A DNA stretch of 64,000 nt. Origin: Tenrec ecaudatus (lineage: Eukaryota; Chordata; Mammalia; Afrosoricida; Tenrecidae). The first letter of the stretch is position 1; each line of letters begins with the position of its first letter. Below, one piece after another: positions 1 through 12,961 of the stretch. The position numbers were made by a program, and so were the translations under genes. The stretch covers positions 124,421,731 to 124,485,730 of the forward strand of contig NC_134535.1 in the NCBI RefSeq assembly GCF_050624435.1, written 5' to 3'. The notes beneath the pieces were generated by a model, which worked only from the letters and a program-made list of their open reading frames with translations, searched no databases and had not been told where the DNA came from.

Positions 1-909
1 AGGAATTATTGAGATGATACCCCGGGGGTGGCTATTGGGTCAATGTTTCTATTTGCTGAAAAATACCTTGAATTAGTGAAGGGAACAATGAGATGGAAGT
101 TGTGCATCCAGTTTCAGATAGGGTCAATTTGAAGGAGCTTTGACAAATCCCAGAACTCTACCATTAAAGGGGAGTTGGATGTATAGGTCTGGAGTTGAGG
201 AGCGATCTGGACTAGAAATATAGATTTGTGAATTCTCCCTGTAACAACCTGTAATTTACATTATGGGCTAGATGAGAGCACCGAGCATACTTCCTGGGGT
301 CCCCTTACTGTTTCTATAGCAACCCTTGACTAGTGGATCCCTACCACACTCCCCTAAGCCCTCCTTGTCATAGTCTCCATGCTGAGAAATACGTTCATAT
401 TGACCTGGCCCCTAGCTGATGTTTGGCAATGGTTGTTCGTCTTTCACGAGTCTAGCTACTTTTATCAAAGAACCCTGGTGAAGTGTCTCATCTACAGAGA
501 AGAATTTTTTTTCTCTTCTGAGAAGGAACTTCTACAGCAAAATAACCCTTTCTCTCTTAGCCCTAGGATAGACCTTTTTGGGTCATATGACTCTTTGCCT
601 TAAAAAAAAATTAAATCTGAACCTTGCCCACAGCAATGATACTCACAGTACAGTTTTTTTTGGTTTGATTTGGTTTTTTCTTTTTTCAAGCCCTGGGGAA
701 ATAAAGTAAAAGAGTCGAATCAGATTTCCCACCCATCTCCTAAATCTCTTCAAGTTTGTGGCATTACAGGTTTTCTTTTAGAAATTGCCAAGAGAGTTGT
801 TAACTCTTTATTCATAGAGAAACAAAGTGGGTCACAAATGAGGCAACCTGACAGATGCAGACGTTACTTCTGGAACCAGTACTAATGGAAAACAATTTCT
901 GCCTTTCAG
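1..909. other. MFAP5 intron sequence, no feature recognised
   Basis: This stretch lies upstream of the first recognisable MFAP5 exon and ends in an acceptor (pyrimidine-rich run then CAG at 907-909). I saw no further MFAP5 exon, no recognisable repeat and no conserved ORF. Small ORFs of about 70 codons resemble nothing known and are probably chance. The earlier MFAP5 exons, coding for the signal peptide and the acidic RGD-containing region, should lie before the window. Confidence 0.6.
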
Positions 910-939
910 CCTCGTCCAATGATAAGAATGCCACTGCAG
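910..939 (+). CDS. MFAP5: MFAP5 internal microexon (30 nt)
   Basis: This 30-nt exon is bounded by a CAG acceptor (907-909) and a GT donor (940-941, gtatga). Read with two bases completing a codon from the previous exon and one base passed on, it gives ASSNDKNATA followed by E. This matches the segment just before the cysteine-rich domain of MFAP5, where the human protein has a similar Ser/Lys/Asn/Thr-rich stretch with an N-glycosylation sequon. The N-A-T sequon is seen here. Such tiny in-frame exons are normal for this gene. By itself it is too short to identify; the identification rests on its phase and its position before the exon at 1659. Earlier exons are outside the window. Confidence 0.85.
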
Positions 940-1658
940 GTATGATGTTTCTTGCATGACTTTGTCGCGGGTTTCTTCCTGTGGTTTCCTATCTCTTTGT
1001 GCCCTCTGGGGATTTGGTACCTAGTCTACCTTGCTTCCAGTTCTTTTTGAGGAAGTCTGTCTATGGCCTCTCTCCTCCTTTTTCTTTATGAACAATGAAG
1101 CCTACAAGCTATGAGAAAGATAAAAACAATTGCTAGGATCACTGTTCCCTGGTTCTGAAGCAGTGTTCTTTCTGAGCTCCGCTTTATTTGATGACTAGTG
1201 AGTGGGGGAGTGAAGTCAATTAGTCAAAATTACTGCCCCAGTGTGCCGTCCATTCTGACTGGCGCTAGAGATGAACACCATTGCTACGGTGAAATAGCTA
1301 GTGATCGCGCTGAAAATTCCCATTCTTCAGAATGAGATTCTGAGCAATTCAACGCAGCATTTCCTATCGCCCCCTGGGTAAGCCTAGAAGGACTTTTTAC
1401 AGTAGAACCTTCAAAGATGACTTATCACAGTCCTGCTTCCAGGTAGGGAAGCACCTGTGTTTCATTTTAATCAAATGCCTCTGGTTTTGCTTTGCTAAGC
1501 AGAGAACACATGCCTTAATTTATGCTGATTCTTTGCGGAGGCTGAAGTGCATCAACCCCCGCCCCACCTGCCCCATTTCACCATCGCTGCCCTCTTAATT
1601 CATCATTACGTGCCTCTCCTACTTGCACCTCCTTATTCTTTGTGTCGGGTTTCTTCAG
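940..1658 (+). other. MFAP5 intron
   Basis: Intron with GT donor at 940 and AG acceptor at 1657-1658 preceded by a T-rich tract. I recognised no interspersed repeat or other gene in it. Confidence 0.7.
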
Positions 1659-1746
1659 AGTGCCGAGATGAGAAATTTCCTTGCACAAGACTCTACTCTG
1701 TTCACCGACCAGTCAAACAATGTATTAATAAGTTATGCTTCACCAG
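1659..1746 (+). CDS. MFAP5: MFAP5 exon, first part of the cysteine-rich matrix-binding domain
   Basis: MFAP5 (MAGP-2) is a secreted extracellular-matrix glycoprotein that binds fibrillin microfibrils and is linked to elastic fibres and Notch ligand binding (known of the family). The exon starts after ttcttcag and ends before gtaagg. In the phase set by the previous microexon it encodes ECRDEKFPCTRLYSVHRP and then KQC and LCFT. This is the hallmark MAGP motif of spaced cysteines followed by CTRLYS-HRP-KQC. Four cysteines of the domain are present. Length is 88 nt (2+84+2), which fits phase-compatible splicing to the exon at 2306. No stop or frameshift is present, so this is the functional gene and not a retrocopy. 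The paralogue MFAP2 has a different sequence after HRP, which argues for MFAP5. Confidence 0.95.
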
Positions 1747-2305
1747 GTAAGGCTTCTCAAAAGGCCCGGAGAGCATCTTCTATGGTAATGTTGTCGTGCT
1801 GCTAACTATTTAATGAGCTCCTAGTAGAAAAGCGCAGTCTTCGATAGAACAAACGTTGCTAGCACGGCTCCTCTAGCTGCGCTGGAAGGTGCCGTTTGTA
1901 ACCTGGAGCCTGGGTGGAGGTGGGCAGAGAAGAGGGCGACTAACATAGGAGATAAACGAAGGTGACGGCTGTGAGCGAGAGAGTGCTACACAGATTTTTT
2001 TTTAACAGAAGCTGAAGGAAAAGATATATGAAGGTAGCAAATAGTGGGAAGGAATAGTAAGTTCAGTTCTAAATCAGTGCATGAGCAAAATGTCACAAAG
2101 AGTAGTCATTTACCCAAATTTGATCCCCGCGCTCCTCCAGGTGGGGGGGATGTCCAAAATGCTCAAGGAAATACGGATTGGGGGAGGAGAGGGAGCAATA
2201 GGAGAGAGTGGGACATACAGGAGTTTTAAGACATCCTAAATCTAGAATAGTCCTTTCTCTTAGTGCCTTTTCTCTCTTCTCTTTATGATATTTGGACTGT
2301 GGCAG
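1747..2305 (+). other. MFAP5 intron
   Basis: Intron with donor gtaagg at 1747 and acceptor ggcag ending at 2305. No repeat or other gene recognised. The small ORFs on both strands are not conserved. Confidence 0.7.
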
Positions 2306-2379
2306 TGTGCGGCGCATGTACATCATCAACAATGAGATATGCTCCCGTCTTGTCTGTAAGGAACATGAAGTGATGAAAG
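2306..2379 (+). CDS. MFAP5: MFAP5 exon, middle of the cysteine-rich domain
   Basis: A 74-nt exon between an AG acceptor (2304-2305) and a GT donor (2380, gtaaga). One base completes the serine codon begun in the previous exon, then it reads VRRMYIINNEICSRLVCKEH followed by EVMK and one base of the next codon. This aligns with the MFAP5 segment that in human reads LRRMYIVNKEICSRLVCKEHEAMK. Two conserved cysteines (EIC and LVC) are present. Differences such as L to V and NK to NN are conservative. The exon is too short to show as an ORF with its own start codon and was found by splice-site and protein-motif reading. Confidence 0.95.
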
Positions 2380-3261
2380 GTAAGAGGGTGTCTGAGTGTT
2401 TAGTGGGGGAAGGGCAATCACGAGGAAGGGACATTTTGCGAGCAGATCGACTGCTTTGAAGGAGGAGCCAACAAGAAAGGATTCAAACTATTCTCGTAGG
2501 TTCCTTCAGCTTCTTTATTTCATTTACACCACACGAACAATCTAAGTAATACAGTATTCTTAAGATTCAAACACAACCTAAAGAACAATATCCTAGATCC
2601 TGTTCTAACTATATTGTTAACTCCGAACCTCTCCCATTTAGATAGCTTTTTGGAGCTATGGCTGTTTTGAGGATCAGTCATTGAGGTTGTAGGTGGAGAG
2701 GCCGAGCCATCCATTACAGCGAGTGGATTCATTTAACCAGCAGCCAGGTTCATGACTCTAAAGACAAAAAGAAAACCAACCCACCCTAATTAGGAGACAA
2801 TAAGGTTTGTATAGATCCTATACATAATAATAAACGAAACAAATAGGACATTCAGAAACTGGTGACAATGCAAGCATAATCCAATTTCAGGCACCATTTA
2901 CATTGCTTATTGTGAAATTTCAGCGCTAGGAGAGAAGACCTTTAGAGCCTCAAGCGTGTGGTTATAGAACATACACAGTGGGAACTCAGATACTGCTCAT
3001 CTTCCCCATAACCAGCTCCAAATGATGACTGTGGTTGGTGAAGACACCACAGGCCCAGCCACTTCTGACTCAGCGGTCCGCTTAGCCCCGGGTTCCTGAG
3101 TAAGAGCTGTAGTTTCTTTCTTGCTGCTTTCCCCGCTTGGCTCTGGGCACACCACCTGCAAGAGCCCCTTGGGATTGCAGTTGAGTATTTGGAACTCGAG
3201 GCACTTTCACAACTGACCAATCAGTAACATCACGGGAAACAGAGAAAGTAATTGAAGTCGC

Positions 3262-3640
3262 CAAAGATTACATTTTACTTGGACTCACAATCAACCCCCA
3301 TGGAGTTAGCAGTTCAGCCAAATGCTGTACTGCGGTGAGAAAAAAATCAGAAGAGCATCAAAGCCTTTGAATGATGGTGAAGAATAGGGAACATGCTATC
3401 AAGTCCCAGAAGAACAAACAAATCTGGGAAAAAATACAGCCAGAATGCTCCATAGAAAGGAAGACTAGGAGACCCCATCTTACATACTTTGGCCATGTTA
3501 TGAAAAGAGACCAGTCCCTGAGAAGGACATCAGGCTTAGTAGAGAGCAAGAAAGAGGAAGGTGACTGACACAGCGGCGGCTGCCCTGAACTCAAGCACAG
3601 GAACGATTGTGAATTTGTCTTGGGCTCAGATGGTGTTTCA
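3262..3640 (+). repeat. RTE-type LINE fragment (3' part of RT ORF and tail)
   Basis: The + strand reads degenerate RTE reverse-transcriptase C-terminal sequence. It includes the block around 3400-3600 that encodes 'nkqiwEkiqPECSIERKtRrPhLTYFGHVMkRdqSL', the RTE signature after the RT domain. Many indels and stops, so an old inactive copy lying in the last MFAP5 intron. Confidence 0.85.
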
Positions 3641-3834
3641 GTCCGATATGCAATAGCACCAAACAGCAACTTCCAAGTCTCTCAGGGACCTTCATGAGAT
3701 CAATTATGTGTACACAGTAAATAGTTACACGGGTATTGATGACGACCTCATTTTTTCCTTTCATTGTCCCATGGTTAGACTCTTGGCCATCTGCTGTGTT
3801 TCAATTTCTGTGCTTGTTACTTTGCATACATTGT

Positions 3835-4000
3835 TTCCATTTAACACTCATAACTACACTATTGAGGTAGGTGTTTTAATGCTTATTTTACAGAATGGAA
3901 TAGTGAGTTTCAAAAAAGTTAGGAAACTTTCTAGTAAGTGGTAAATGACGACTAAGATGCAGAACTTGGGTTCCAACCCAAATTTTGTTTCTCTTTGATC
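3835..4000 (-). repeat. Probable MIR SINE remnant
   Basis: The + strand shows the reverse complement of the MIR body: a 'cttattttacagaatgg' block, then 'aaagttaggaaactttctagtaagtgg' and 'gaacttgggttccaaccc'. Ancient and degenerate; it ends about 100 bases before the terminal MFAP5 exon. Confidence 0.6.
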
Positions 4001-4102
4001 TTCTATACCCCCAAACTCTCAGAAGTCTGCTCCTTCCCTTAACACATGAGCTCTTGGCATCTTCCTGCATTCTCATCCCTTCATGTCTTGTGTCTCTTCT
4101 AG

Positions 4103-4215
4103 ATGAACTTTGCCGACAGATGGCTGGCCTACCCCCAAGACGACTCCGTCGCTCCAACTATTTCCGACTTCCTCCTTGTGAACATTTGGATTTGCAGAGA
4201 CCCAATGGTCTGTGA
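4103..4215 (+). CDS. MFAP5: MFAP5 terminal coding exon with stop codon
   Basis: The exon starts after cttctag (acceptor AG 4101-4102). Two bases complete the Asp codon from the previous exon, then it reads ELCRQMAGLPPRRLRRSNYF, RLPPCEHLDLQRPNGL and TGA at 4213-4215. This is the basic C-terminus of MFAP5 and differs from the human protein mainly at ENV versus EHL near the end. The last two domain cysteines (ELC and PPC) are present. The PPRRLRR stretch looks like a proprotein-convertase (furin) type site; C-terminal processing of MAGP-2 has been proposed, but its use here is inference. Together the four exons give about 101 residues, the C-terminal ~60% of a usual ~170-residue protein. Confidence 0.97.
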
Positions 4216-4620
4216 TCAAGAAAGAGCTAAGAAGAAATTAATTGAGAGGGGGAAGAAATACATGCTCTAGCAAAGGGGATTTTTTTTTCTTGTCTAGATA
4301 ACCACTGTCAGATAATCCAGAGACAATCGTATTAGTATTAATAATAGTTAACTCTTTCAAGACCAACTTATTTTCTGCTTTGAATTTTTTATCGAAACCA
4401 TGTGTTTTCAGTAATGGAAAACAATTTAAATGAAATGAAGAAAAACATTCTTTGCTGTTATAGATATTCTTATACAAGTAATGGCATATATGTGTCCTGA
4501 GGGTGTCTCTGGTCCTGGGGCTGATGGGATGAAGTCTCTCTCTTTGGACACACAGTTTTACAGGCCTGCACCAGATGACAACAAACATTAAAAGTGGGAT
4601 AACAGTTTCCCATTAAACCC
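4216..4620 (+). other. MFAP5: Probable MFAP5 3' UTR
   Basis: This begins directly after the stop codon. A candidate poly(A) signal ATTAAA is at 4587-4592, and no perfect AATAAA lies closer. The 3' end cannot be fixed from sequence alone; transcript data would settle it. Confidence 0.4.
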
Positions 4621-7600
4621 TATAGACAAAAAATAGAGGCAGCCACTAGCTGTCCCATAGTTTATGAATGGGTTAAACTAGTTATTTTCTTATATTCAGC
4701 TTTTGCCTCCATTTCCTGATTTTTGACCTAAACTGGTAACATCTCATTTTCCAACATTTAAAAATATAGTCTACATTATTGCATGGTTTTGCTGCTTCCC
4801 AATTCCAAAGTCACCGTGACTAAACGATGACAAGATTGCTTACATACAAGCAGTTCACACACAGTTTCAGGCAAATATAAACTTTATATTAATAATCTTA
4901 ACCTTTAAATCTGTGTGTGACAGAGTATAGGGTGAAAGAAACTACCATAGTCTATTTTAGCTAACCATAGAATGTCATTTATTTTCCTTCTCAAGAGTTC
5001 TCTGGACTAACTCTCCATTAAACTGCACGTTCCTCTTTGCTTTTATTGCAACTATTTTGCTGAATTGTCCATTCATTGCCTGGGATATTTATGAAAGGAT
5101 CATGGAAATTTGGTAGGTCAAAGAAATTCTCCAGTAAAGCAAAGAAATGTACAATCTGACCAGCAAAATGTACTCCTCTAAAATCTGTGGTAGGGACTCA
5201 AGAGAGAGGACTGCTACAGAGCATGAACTTGGATCTATGAATCCTTATCCAAGTTTTCATCCAGTTGTCCGATCTGAAGGAGGGATTGGAAATCAGGTCC
5301 TATTTTTTTATTCATTTATGAGAGTACTTGGGTTAATCCACTTCCACAAAGCAAACGAGACAACTTGCAGTGACGCCATACCGTTAGGTTCGCGTTGATG
5401 CTGCTTTGTTTTTCATCCTCACGTATTACTAAAATTACTAGAGATCATCGTTCAGATAACTTCCGCAATAGCTGAATCTTCATCCTAAGAAAGGAAATCA
5501 GACTGGAATGTCAATAGTTAGGAAGAGGGTTTACTTAATCGTTGGCATGACATGATCCTGGCCCCAGCAGTAATCATGAAGTCTCAGATGAATCACATTG
5601 CAGTTTTACGCAGCAAAACTCATTAAGCCAAAAGCAAACCAGTTGCCAATGATTCAGCTCTGACTTAGAGAAACCCTTTAGGACAGAGTGGAACTGCTCT
5701 ACTGGGTATCCCGCGCCGTACATCTTTGTGGAAGCAGACTGCCTCATCTTCCTTGGAGCAGCTGGTAGGTTTGGACGGCTGATAATTCCATGAATGGTCG
5801 AATGTGTAGTCTTTCTCCATTTTTAAAATGAGGTTCATTTTCGATAAGTTCTAGGTTTCATATAAGTCTGTGATCCTCTGGATCCAGTGCATTATTCATG
5901 TCTCTTGAAACCTAGCTGCAGTCTCCTTCCCAATGAATCTGTGTCTGCTGGATAAAGCGCAAAACTATGCTCTACTAGGAAGTGGCCCACAATGTAGTAG
6001 GAAAAACCAACAACCCACCAACAATGAAAATAAGTGACAAACTGTGCATTATTTTGCGAATAATTCAATAACTTTCTGTAAAAGCCAGTGTATGTCAAAT
6101 AGGAGTTAACAAATGACGTATGACAGATTCCACTCAGTCGGGTTTGGATTCGTTTTCTATTGCTGAGAAATCTAGCTAAATGAAGAGCAGATTGTTGATG
6201 TTTAGGAACAATTTAGTTTATTGGGGTTTGGAAGTTGTTTAAGGAGAAATACTAGGAAAAGCAGGAAGCATGTACTGTCTGCTCTACATAGTCTCTAGAA
6301 TGAAACGTATTCATATATAGATATATTAATGCATCTTATAGCCACTGTAGCGAAACCCCCTAGGGGCAGAGTTTAAGACTTGCTAGAGAATATTCCATGA
6401 GCTTGCTAGACCTACTACATATTGAATGGGAGGTGGCATTCTCACCAGACAACATTTCAATCCCAATATTGTTTGTAATGCTAATTAAATATTAAAAAAA
6501 TTTTCCTCCCTATTTCTTCCCCAGGAGAGAGTGGTCTGTGATCTGATTATTTAGCCGTCTCCTCTCTTTTATGTTTACAAAGAAGGATTGAGGTTCTATT
6601 TTGCCTCATTTTGAAAGCCAACTGCCAATGTTTCTCCAATGATTGTACTCTGCTATTGTTTTATTGTTGTTGTTGCTTTGTTCTTCATGCCACAGCTTTA
6701 CCTCGGGTTCTCTAACACTCCAACATTCTTCACTCTCCCTCCGCTGTGTCCTCCTTAGTCACCAGATTTCTTCTTCTTCTTTGCTCCTTTTAGCCCTGTG
6801 TTTTGCCATTGTCTGTTATTCTATCTTGGCCCACTACACTTTTGAATATATCAACCTATATTTTTCTATCCTTTCATTTCTCATTCATGTACAGTCTTAC
6901 TTTTCTCTATAACTTTCTCCTAGGAGTGATGTCAGGCCCAAGTTCTAGGGGACTGGTTTTGATCCTGGTTCTTTTCTTTATGAATCAAATTCCATTTTCC
7001 TCTTTTTAACATTTTCATATAAAAATATATATTTGTTTTAATAAAATAACTCTGCCCTGTCACAGCCTTAGGGGCACTAGTTTTCTTTCTATGTTCCCTC
7101 CCATGTGAAGATTTGAAAATCTTTTACTATTTAAAATATTGATTTTATTCTGTTCCAGATGAACACAAATGACAATTTCACTGACATTTTAATTAAAAAA
7201 ATTGTTTTCACCAAAATAATAGATCTTTAATGTTAGACTGACAGGAGACAGCAAAGCATGGTCAGGTCATTTTTGAGATTGAATGCTTTGTTCTGCCATG
7301 GAATCATTTATCCCAAGTTCCCTTAAAGATTCATCTGTATCATCAGCCCTTCCCAGATTGACTTGGTTCTGCTCTGAACCCTTTTCCATCTTTCATTCTT
7401 ATGATAATAAAAAGTTCTCCTTTATCCTCAAGTGAACAGATGCTGGAATCCAAGTGTGCACCATATTCTCAACATGGAGTTAGTTACACACACACTTTCA
7501 CTTAGCGTTCTTTTGATTCAGAGGTAGGTATGTAAACCCCAGTTGGTCTCCCCACTTCTGGGCCGTCCTTTTGGTGAGGTCAACCAGCATATCTTGCTAA

Positions 7601-8504
7601 CCACAAGCTCCTTCTTACTCTCTTTGGTTCAATGTTTGTTGCAAAAGTTGGATGCTTAACCAAAAACTTCACACCTAGTCAGAAGGCACCAGTCACTTGC
7701 TACTTCTAAGCTTCTGCTTCCTTCTGTCCTGAAGCAGCTATAACATTGTAAAAGATGAAGGTAATATGAGAGAGAAAAAGAAGACAGAAGAACACCAGAC
7801 AAAGGGGCTAAGGAACTGGAATAGTAATGATGAGTTCACACGAGGGCAGGGGAACCAGAAGGCTGGAGGATGGGAGAAGGGAATTCAGAACGGGTGAAGG
7901 GATCTTGACAATTCTGAATGTATAGGGTAGAAAGAAGGGCATCAGAAGCAAAGAGGAGGCTCAGCACTGTTCTGATCACTTTGTCGCTACTTACACAATG
8001 AGGCTGTGATGTGCCTTAAAATGTAACATTCCAAAAAAAAAAAAATGGAGGTTCTTGTGCCTTTTCCATTTCACCAGGCATCTATCAGGGAAAGTGACTT
8101 GTTGCGGTTTCCCTGTGGTAGAGTATGGAGGGGCAGGTGGACACTTTTTTTTTTTTTTAATTTTAGAAACCAGTCAAGAAGAACCAGAAACAGCACTCAG
8201 ACACCAACTTCTGGGCAGAACTCAAGATGGAAAAGGCAAATGTTTATATAAATAGAGACGCAGGGCCCATAACTTCCTGTTGACAAATCAAACCTCATTT
8301 CACCTCAAACCCTCACTTTTTGAAATAGCTGACACTTTTTTTCGATCTGTCTAATCACACTGAGTAAGGTTCTAGCTTTTTTGTTTTCTTTCTGGATTTT
8401 TTAGGCTGTCTCATTCTTCACTCTCTGACCTTTTCTCCCTCGTCTTCTCCCTTTTCTTTTGAGTGCTTACCTCAACTCTTCCGTACAGTTTTATGGCAAT
8501 CAGA
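4621..8504. other. AT-rich intergenic DNA, no gene recognised
   Basis: About 3.9 kb without convincing coding sequence. ORFs of 60-90 codons occur but show no recognisable protein and overlap low-complexity, T-rich tracts (for example 6643-6912, which is Ser/Leu-rich from pyrimidine runs). A T-rich run with short A tracts at 8143-8165 and an A run at 8034-8045 may mark ends of old retroposons, but I could not name a family. Confidence 0.5.
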
Positions 8505-8712
8505 ACTCAAAAAAGTCACTGCCATTGAGTTGATGCAGACTCATGGTGACACTCTAGGCCAGGATTAAACTGCCCCTGTGAGTTTCCAATACTGTAACGC
8601 CTTACAGGAGGAGAAAGCCCCATCTTTCTCCCACAGAGTGAGTGGGAGTTTCAAACTGCTGACTCTAGGATTACTGCCGAATGTGTAACCACCATGTCAT
8701 CATCACCACTCC
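8505..8712 (-). repeat. AfroSINE
   Basis: The + strand reads the reverse complement of the afrotherian SINE: 'cactgccattgagttgatgc', then 'actcatggtgacactctagg', then 'ctgtgagtttccaatactg', and finally a tRNA-like head ending in 'gtgtaaccaccatgtcatca'. It is full length, with many substitutions. Confidence 0.9.
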
Positions 8713-9454
8713 TTGTTCTCTGGCATACATTATGAAATTGATATCAAAACTATAAAAATTTAATTCTGCATGATCTCCTTAGTATTTATGTGATGGACTC
8801 TTCAACTGCCACACCCAAATACACCTCCCTCCCCCAGTAGATGAGCCTGAACAAGTATAAGAAAATCCTTTATGGGAAAATAACCGGAGTTATAGCTAAA
8901 GAATTGATGAATATTAAAGACTCAATTGATATCTGGAAGATCAATTGTGATCTAGGACATCATTACTTATACTGGTTCTTAATATGTTGCTCTGCTTGAA
9001 ACAATAAAATACAAGGAATGATAATTAAAGATAATAAAAACTAAACAGAAAAACCTGTCTTCTATTTGTATAAAATATATTCTTTCATCCTGAAATTGTA
9101 TGCAATGTACGTGTGGAAAGGAGGGAAATAAAATTATATCAATTCAAAAAAGCTTATGTATTGCAACACCAAAATCAATAACCATTGAAAGCAAAAATTA
9201 TTTTAAAATTTTTCATCTGCAATCATGAGTGACAGATCCTTAATTAGGCGAAACTAGTTTGTTGGGAAGTAATCTGTAGCTTGGTGAAAAAGACAGTGCT
9301 TTTCATGCTAGGAATCATTCCTTGTCATGCTTCAGCAAAAACAAGGCTAGGAAGAGCTGACAGTATGTAACAATTCATTAATTTGTATCTTTGTTGGCCT
9401 CATTCTCACAAAAGTTCAAGTACTCATAAGAATGTCAATATGTACTAGCTATTA

Positions 9455-9620
9455 TTAACGAAGTCCTGGGAGTGCTGTGGGTTAGGCATTGAACTGGTAA
9501 CCACAAGGTTGGTAGTTCAAAGCTACTCTAAGGTAGAAACGAGGCTGTCTGTTCTCATACAGATTTTTAGCCTCAAAATCTATATAAAGTTGGAATTGAC
9601 TAGATAGCAGTGTAGTTTGG
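9455..9620 (+). repeat. AfroSINE, degenerate
   Basis: tRNA-like head with an A-box-like 'gtgggttaggcattgaactg' and a B-box-like 'aaggttggtagttcaaagc', followed by a shortened body ending 'ggaattgactagatagcagt'. Sense orientation, partly deleted. Confidence 0.8.
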
Positions 9621-9854
9621 GTTTGAATTAATCGAGGGGCATGATGCAGAGTTTACAACTCAGAAGGAGTCTGAGAATGGTCGTATAACTTAAAGAATGT
9701 AGTCAATGTCACTTAATGAGGCAGGTAAAACTGTTGAGTTGGCATGTGCTTTGCTGTGTATATTCTGAAACATAGCAACAAATAAAGTTTTTTTTAAAAA
9801 AAAAGGTTGGAAATAGTAAATGTTATGTTTACTACATTACTATCTACCACTTGT

Positions 9855-10610
9855 CTGTCAGTTTACCGTCCAGTGGTGGCTTGCATGATGCTGTGCCGTA
9901 TCATCAGGGTTACGTGGTGAATAGGTTTCAATGGAACTTCCAGTTGAAGGACCGACTACAAGACTGTCACCTCTGAAGGATTAGACTCTTTGGAAACACA
10001 GAGGAAGGACAGGAGTTGGAAAATATTGCCTTGATGATAGAGATGAAGCTGTAGGGCATATGATAGAATTTGGCAGGACCAATAACTTCTTTGTCACGAA
10101 TACCATTTTAAACAATCTAAATGTCTACGGTGTACATGGACCTCAGCAGATGGGATACACAGAAATCAAATGGTCTTCATCTGTGGGAATAGATGATTAA
10201 GAAGTTAATATCATCGGCCAAAACACCGCTAAGGGCCAACTGTGGAACAGACCATTAATTGCTCATATGTAAATTCGGATCAAAACTAAAACAGGGCTAC
10301 AAGAGCCAAAGCCCAACCTTGAGTTTATCCTCCCTGAGTTTAGAGACGATATCAAGAATGGATTTGACAGAAAACCTGAGGAATGATGGGCCGACATCAA
10401 GAACATCATATAGGAACAAGCAAAAGGTCACTAAAAAGACAAGAAAGAAAGAAGAGAAAGGAAGAAAACTGAACGTTAAGGAGGGGATAGCAGCCATTCA
10501 GAAAGCAGAGAGCACAGATGTTAGGAAAGATTTTGATTTTGAAACTTGTCCTTGAACATAAAGTAGTGAAGTCACTAGGGAAACAATAAAAAATGATTAA
10601 GTAAAATAGT
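9855..10610 (+). repeat. RTE LINE, 5' region and endonuclease part
   Basis: Starts with RTE 5' sequence ('ggtggcttgcatgatgctg', 'ggtgaataggtttcaatgg'), then jumps by deletion into the endonuclease coding part ('ggacctcagcagatgggata cacagaaatcaaatgg', 'gactgtggaacagacca' type blocks). The copy continues beyond later insertions at 12791-12961 and 15534-15575 in the same order as the RTE consensus, so these are one split element. Confidence 0.85.
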
Positions 10611-11385
10611 TGAATTGTAGGTGGCGTGGCAGCACCTGCTGCTGTCACCACCTGTGGTGCTCCTTTGCCCATACCTCCCTAGCCTGGGCAATCTCTCCAC
10701 CTGGCACTCTGTAGCAAGCAGTGTCAGTTTCCTATCAGAGTGTGAAGTTATGGCGGCAAGGTTCAGTGTGCAGACACTGGCCGGATAGTGCACAACTAGC
10801 GATCAGAAAGTCCAGAGTGTGGCTGCTAGCTGGAGATCCAGGGGAGGTCAGAGATCAGGAGATGCTGGAGATGCTGGAGCAGGCCGGAGATTCGTAGCAG
10901 AGCTCATGTTGTCTCTTGGCTGTGCATACTGAGCTAAGTCAGGTTCCGAGGACAACCTCAGCTGCTGGCAGCAAGGTGGTCAGAATGGCCGTCCTCCCAA
11001 CCCCTTCTAACTCCAAACATCAGAATTACAACCCTGAGGTACGGGGAGAGGAGGAGGGGAGAAAGGAGAGAAGAGGGGAACTGATGGAATCGACAACTAT
11101 AAAATTCCACTCCAGGGGAGTGTACAACAGAATTGTGTGTGAATGGATACAGTGGATGGTATGAGACATGGCAAAAATAAATAAATGAATAAATAAGGAT
11201 TCCTGGGGGTAGGATCTGGGAGGGAGGGGATAAAGGGGAGCTGTTATCAAGGAGTTCAAGAAGAAAGAAAATGTTTTGAAACTGATTGTTAGCAATTGTA
11301 CAATATTGCTTGATGTGATTGAACTATAGAATGTTATGATATCTGAAAGAGCTCCCAATAAAATGATTAAAAAATAAAAAAGGGT
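10611..11385 (+). repeat. A-rich-tailed retroposed sequence (L1-like 3' end) inserted in RTE
   Basis: Ends in 'cccaataaaatgattaaaaa' plus more A, the same kind of end as the lineage's L1 copies. It carries 'attgtacaatattgcttgatgtgattgaac', resembling older L1 3' ends. The first ~330 bases are GC-richer and unassigned. It separates two collinear parts of one RTE copy, so it inserted after the RTE. Confidence 0.6.
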
Positions 11386-11495
11386 GTGAGGGCAGAGCCC
11401 ACACTGTGACTTCACTGGAGGCTCTGTGGGCTGAACCTTGAGCAGGCAGGGTGGCCTCACCTATCATCTCTCTGGCCTCTCCTCATTCTTCTTTA

Positions 11496-12790
<1,295 letters not shown>

Positions 12791-12794
<4 letters not shown>

Positions 12795-12961
12795 AATTGT
12801 AACAGAAAATTTCAAAGGGCATTTCAAGAAGGCAAAATAAAATATCATAATGACATATGCACAGACTTGGAGTTAGAAAACCAAAGAGGAAGACACTGTC
12901 AGCATATCTCACGCTAAAAGAACTAAAGGGAAAATTCAAGCCTCAAAATATTAAACAATGG
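12791..12961 (+). repeat. RTE LINE, continuation
   Basis: The block 'agaaaatttcaaagggcatt', 'aatatcataatgacatatgc', 'ggagttagaaaaccaaagag' is the linker region between endonuclease and RT of the RTE ORF. It is collinear with 9855-10610 and is interrupted on the left by the GAPDH copy. Confidence 0.85.

Larger units (their letters stand above)
2380..4102 (+). other. Last MFAP5 intron, with RTE and MIR-like repeats
   Basis: Intron from donor 2380 to acceptor AG at 4101-4102. It contains an RTE LINE fragment (3262-3640) and a probable MIR copy (3835-4000). I recognised nothing in 2380-3261. Confidence 0.7.

Noticed and set aside
6643-6912. Ser/Leu-rich ORF resembling a secreted or membrane peptide
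   Set aside because: It comes from pyrimidine-rich DNA, with no conserved motif, splice context or family match.
8034-8280. A run and T run near 8034-8165 considered as a processed pseudogene
   Set aside because: No recognisable mRNA sequence and no flanking duplication could be read.
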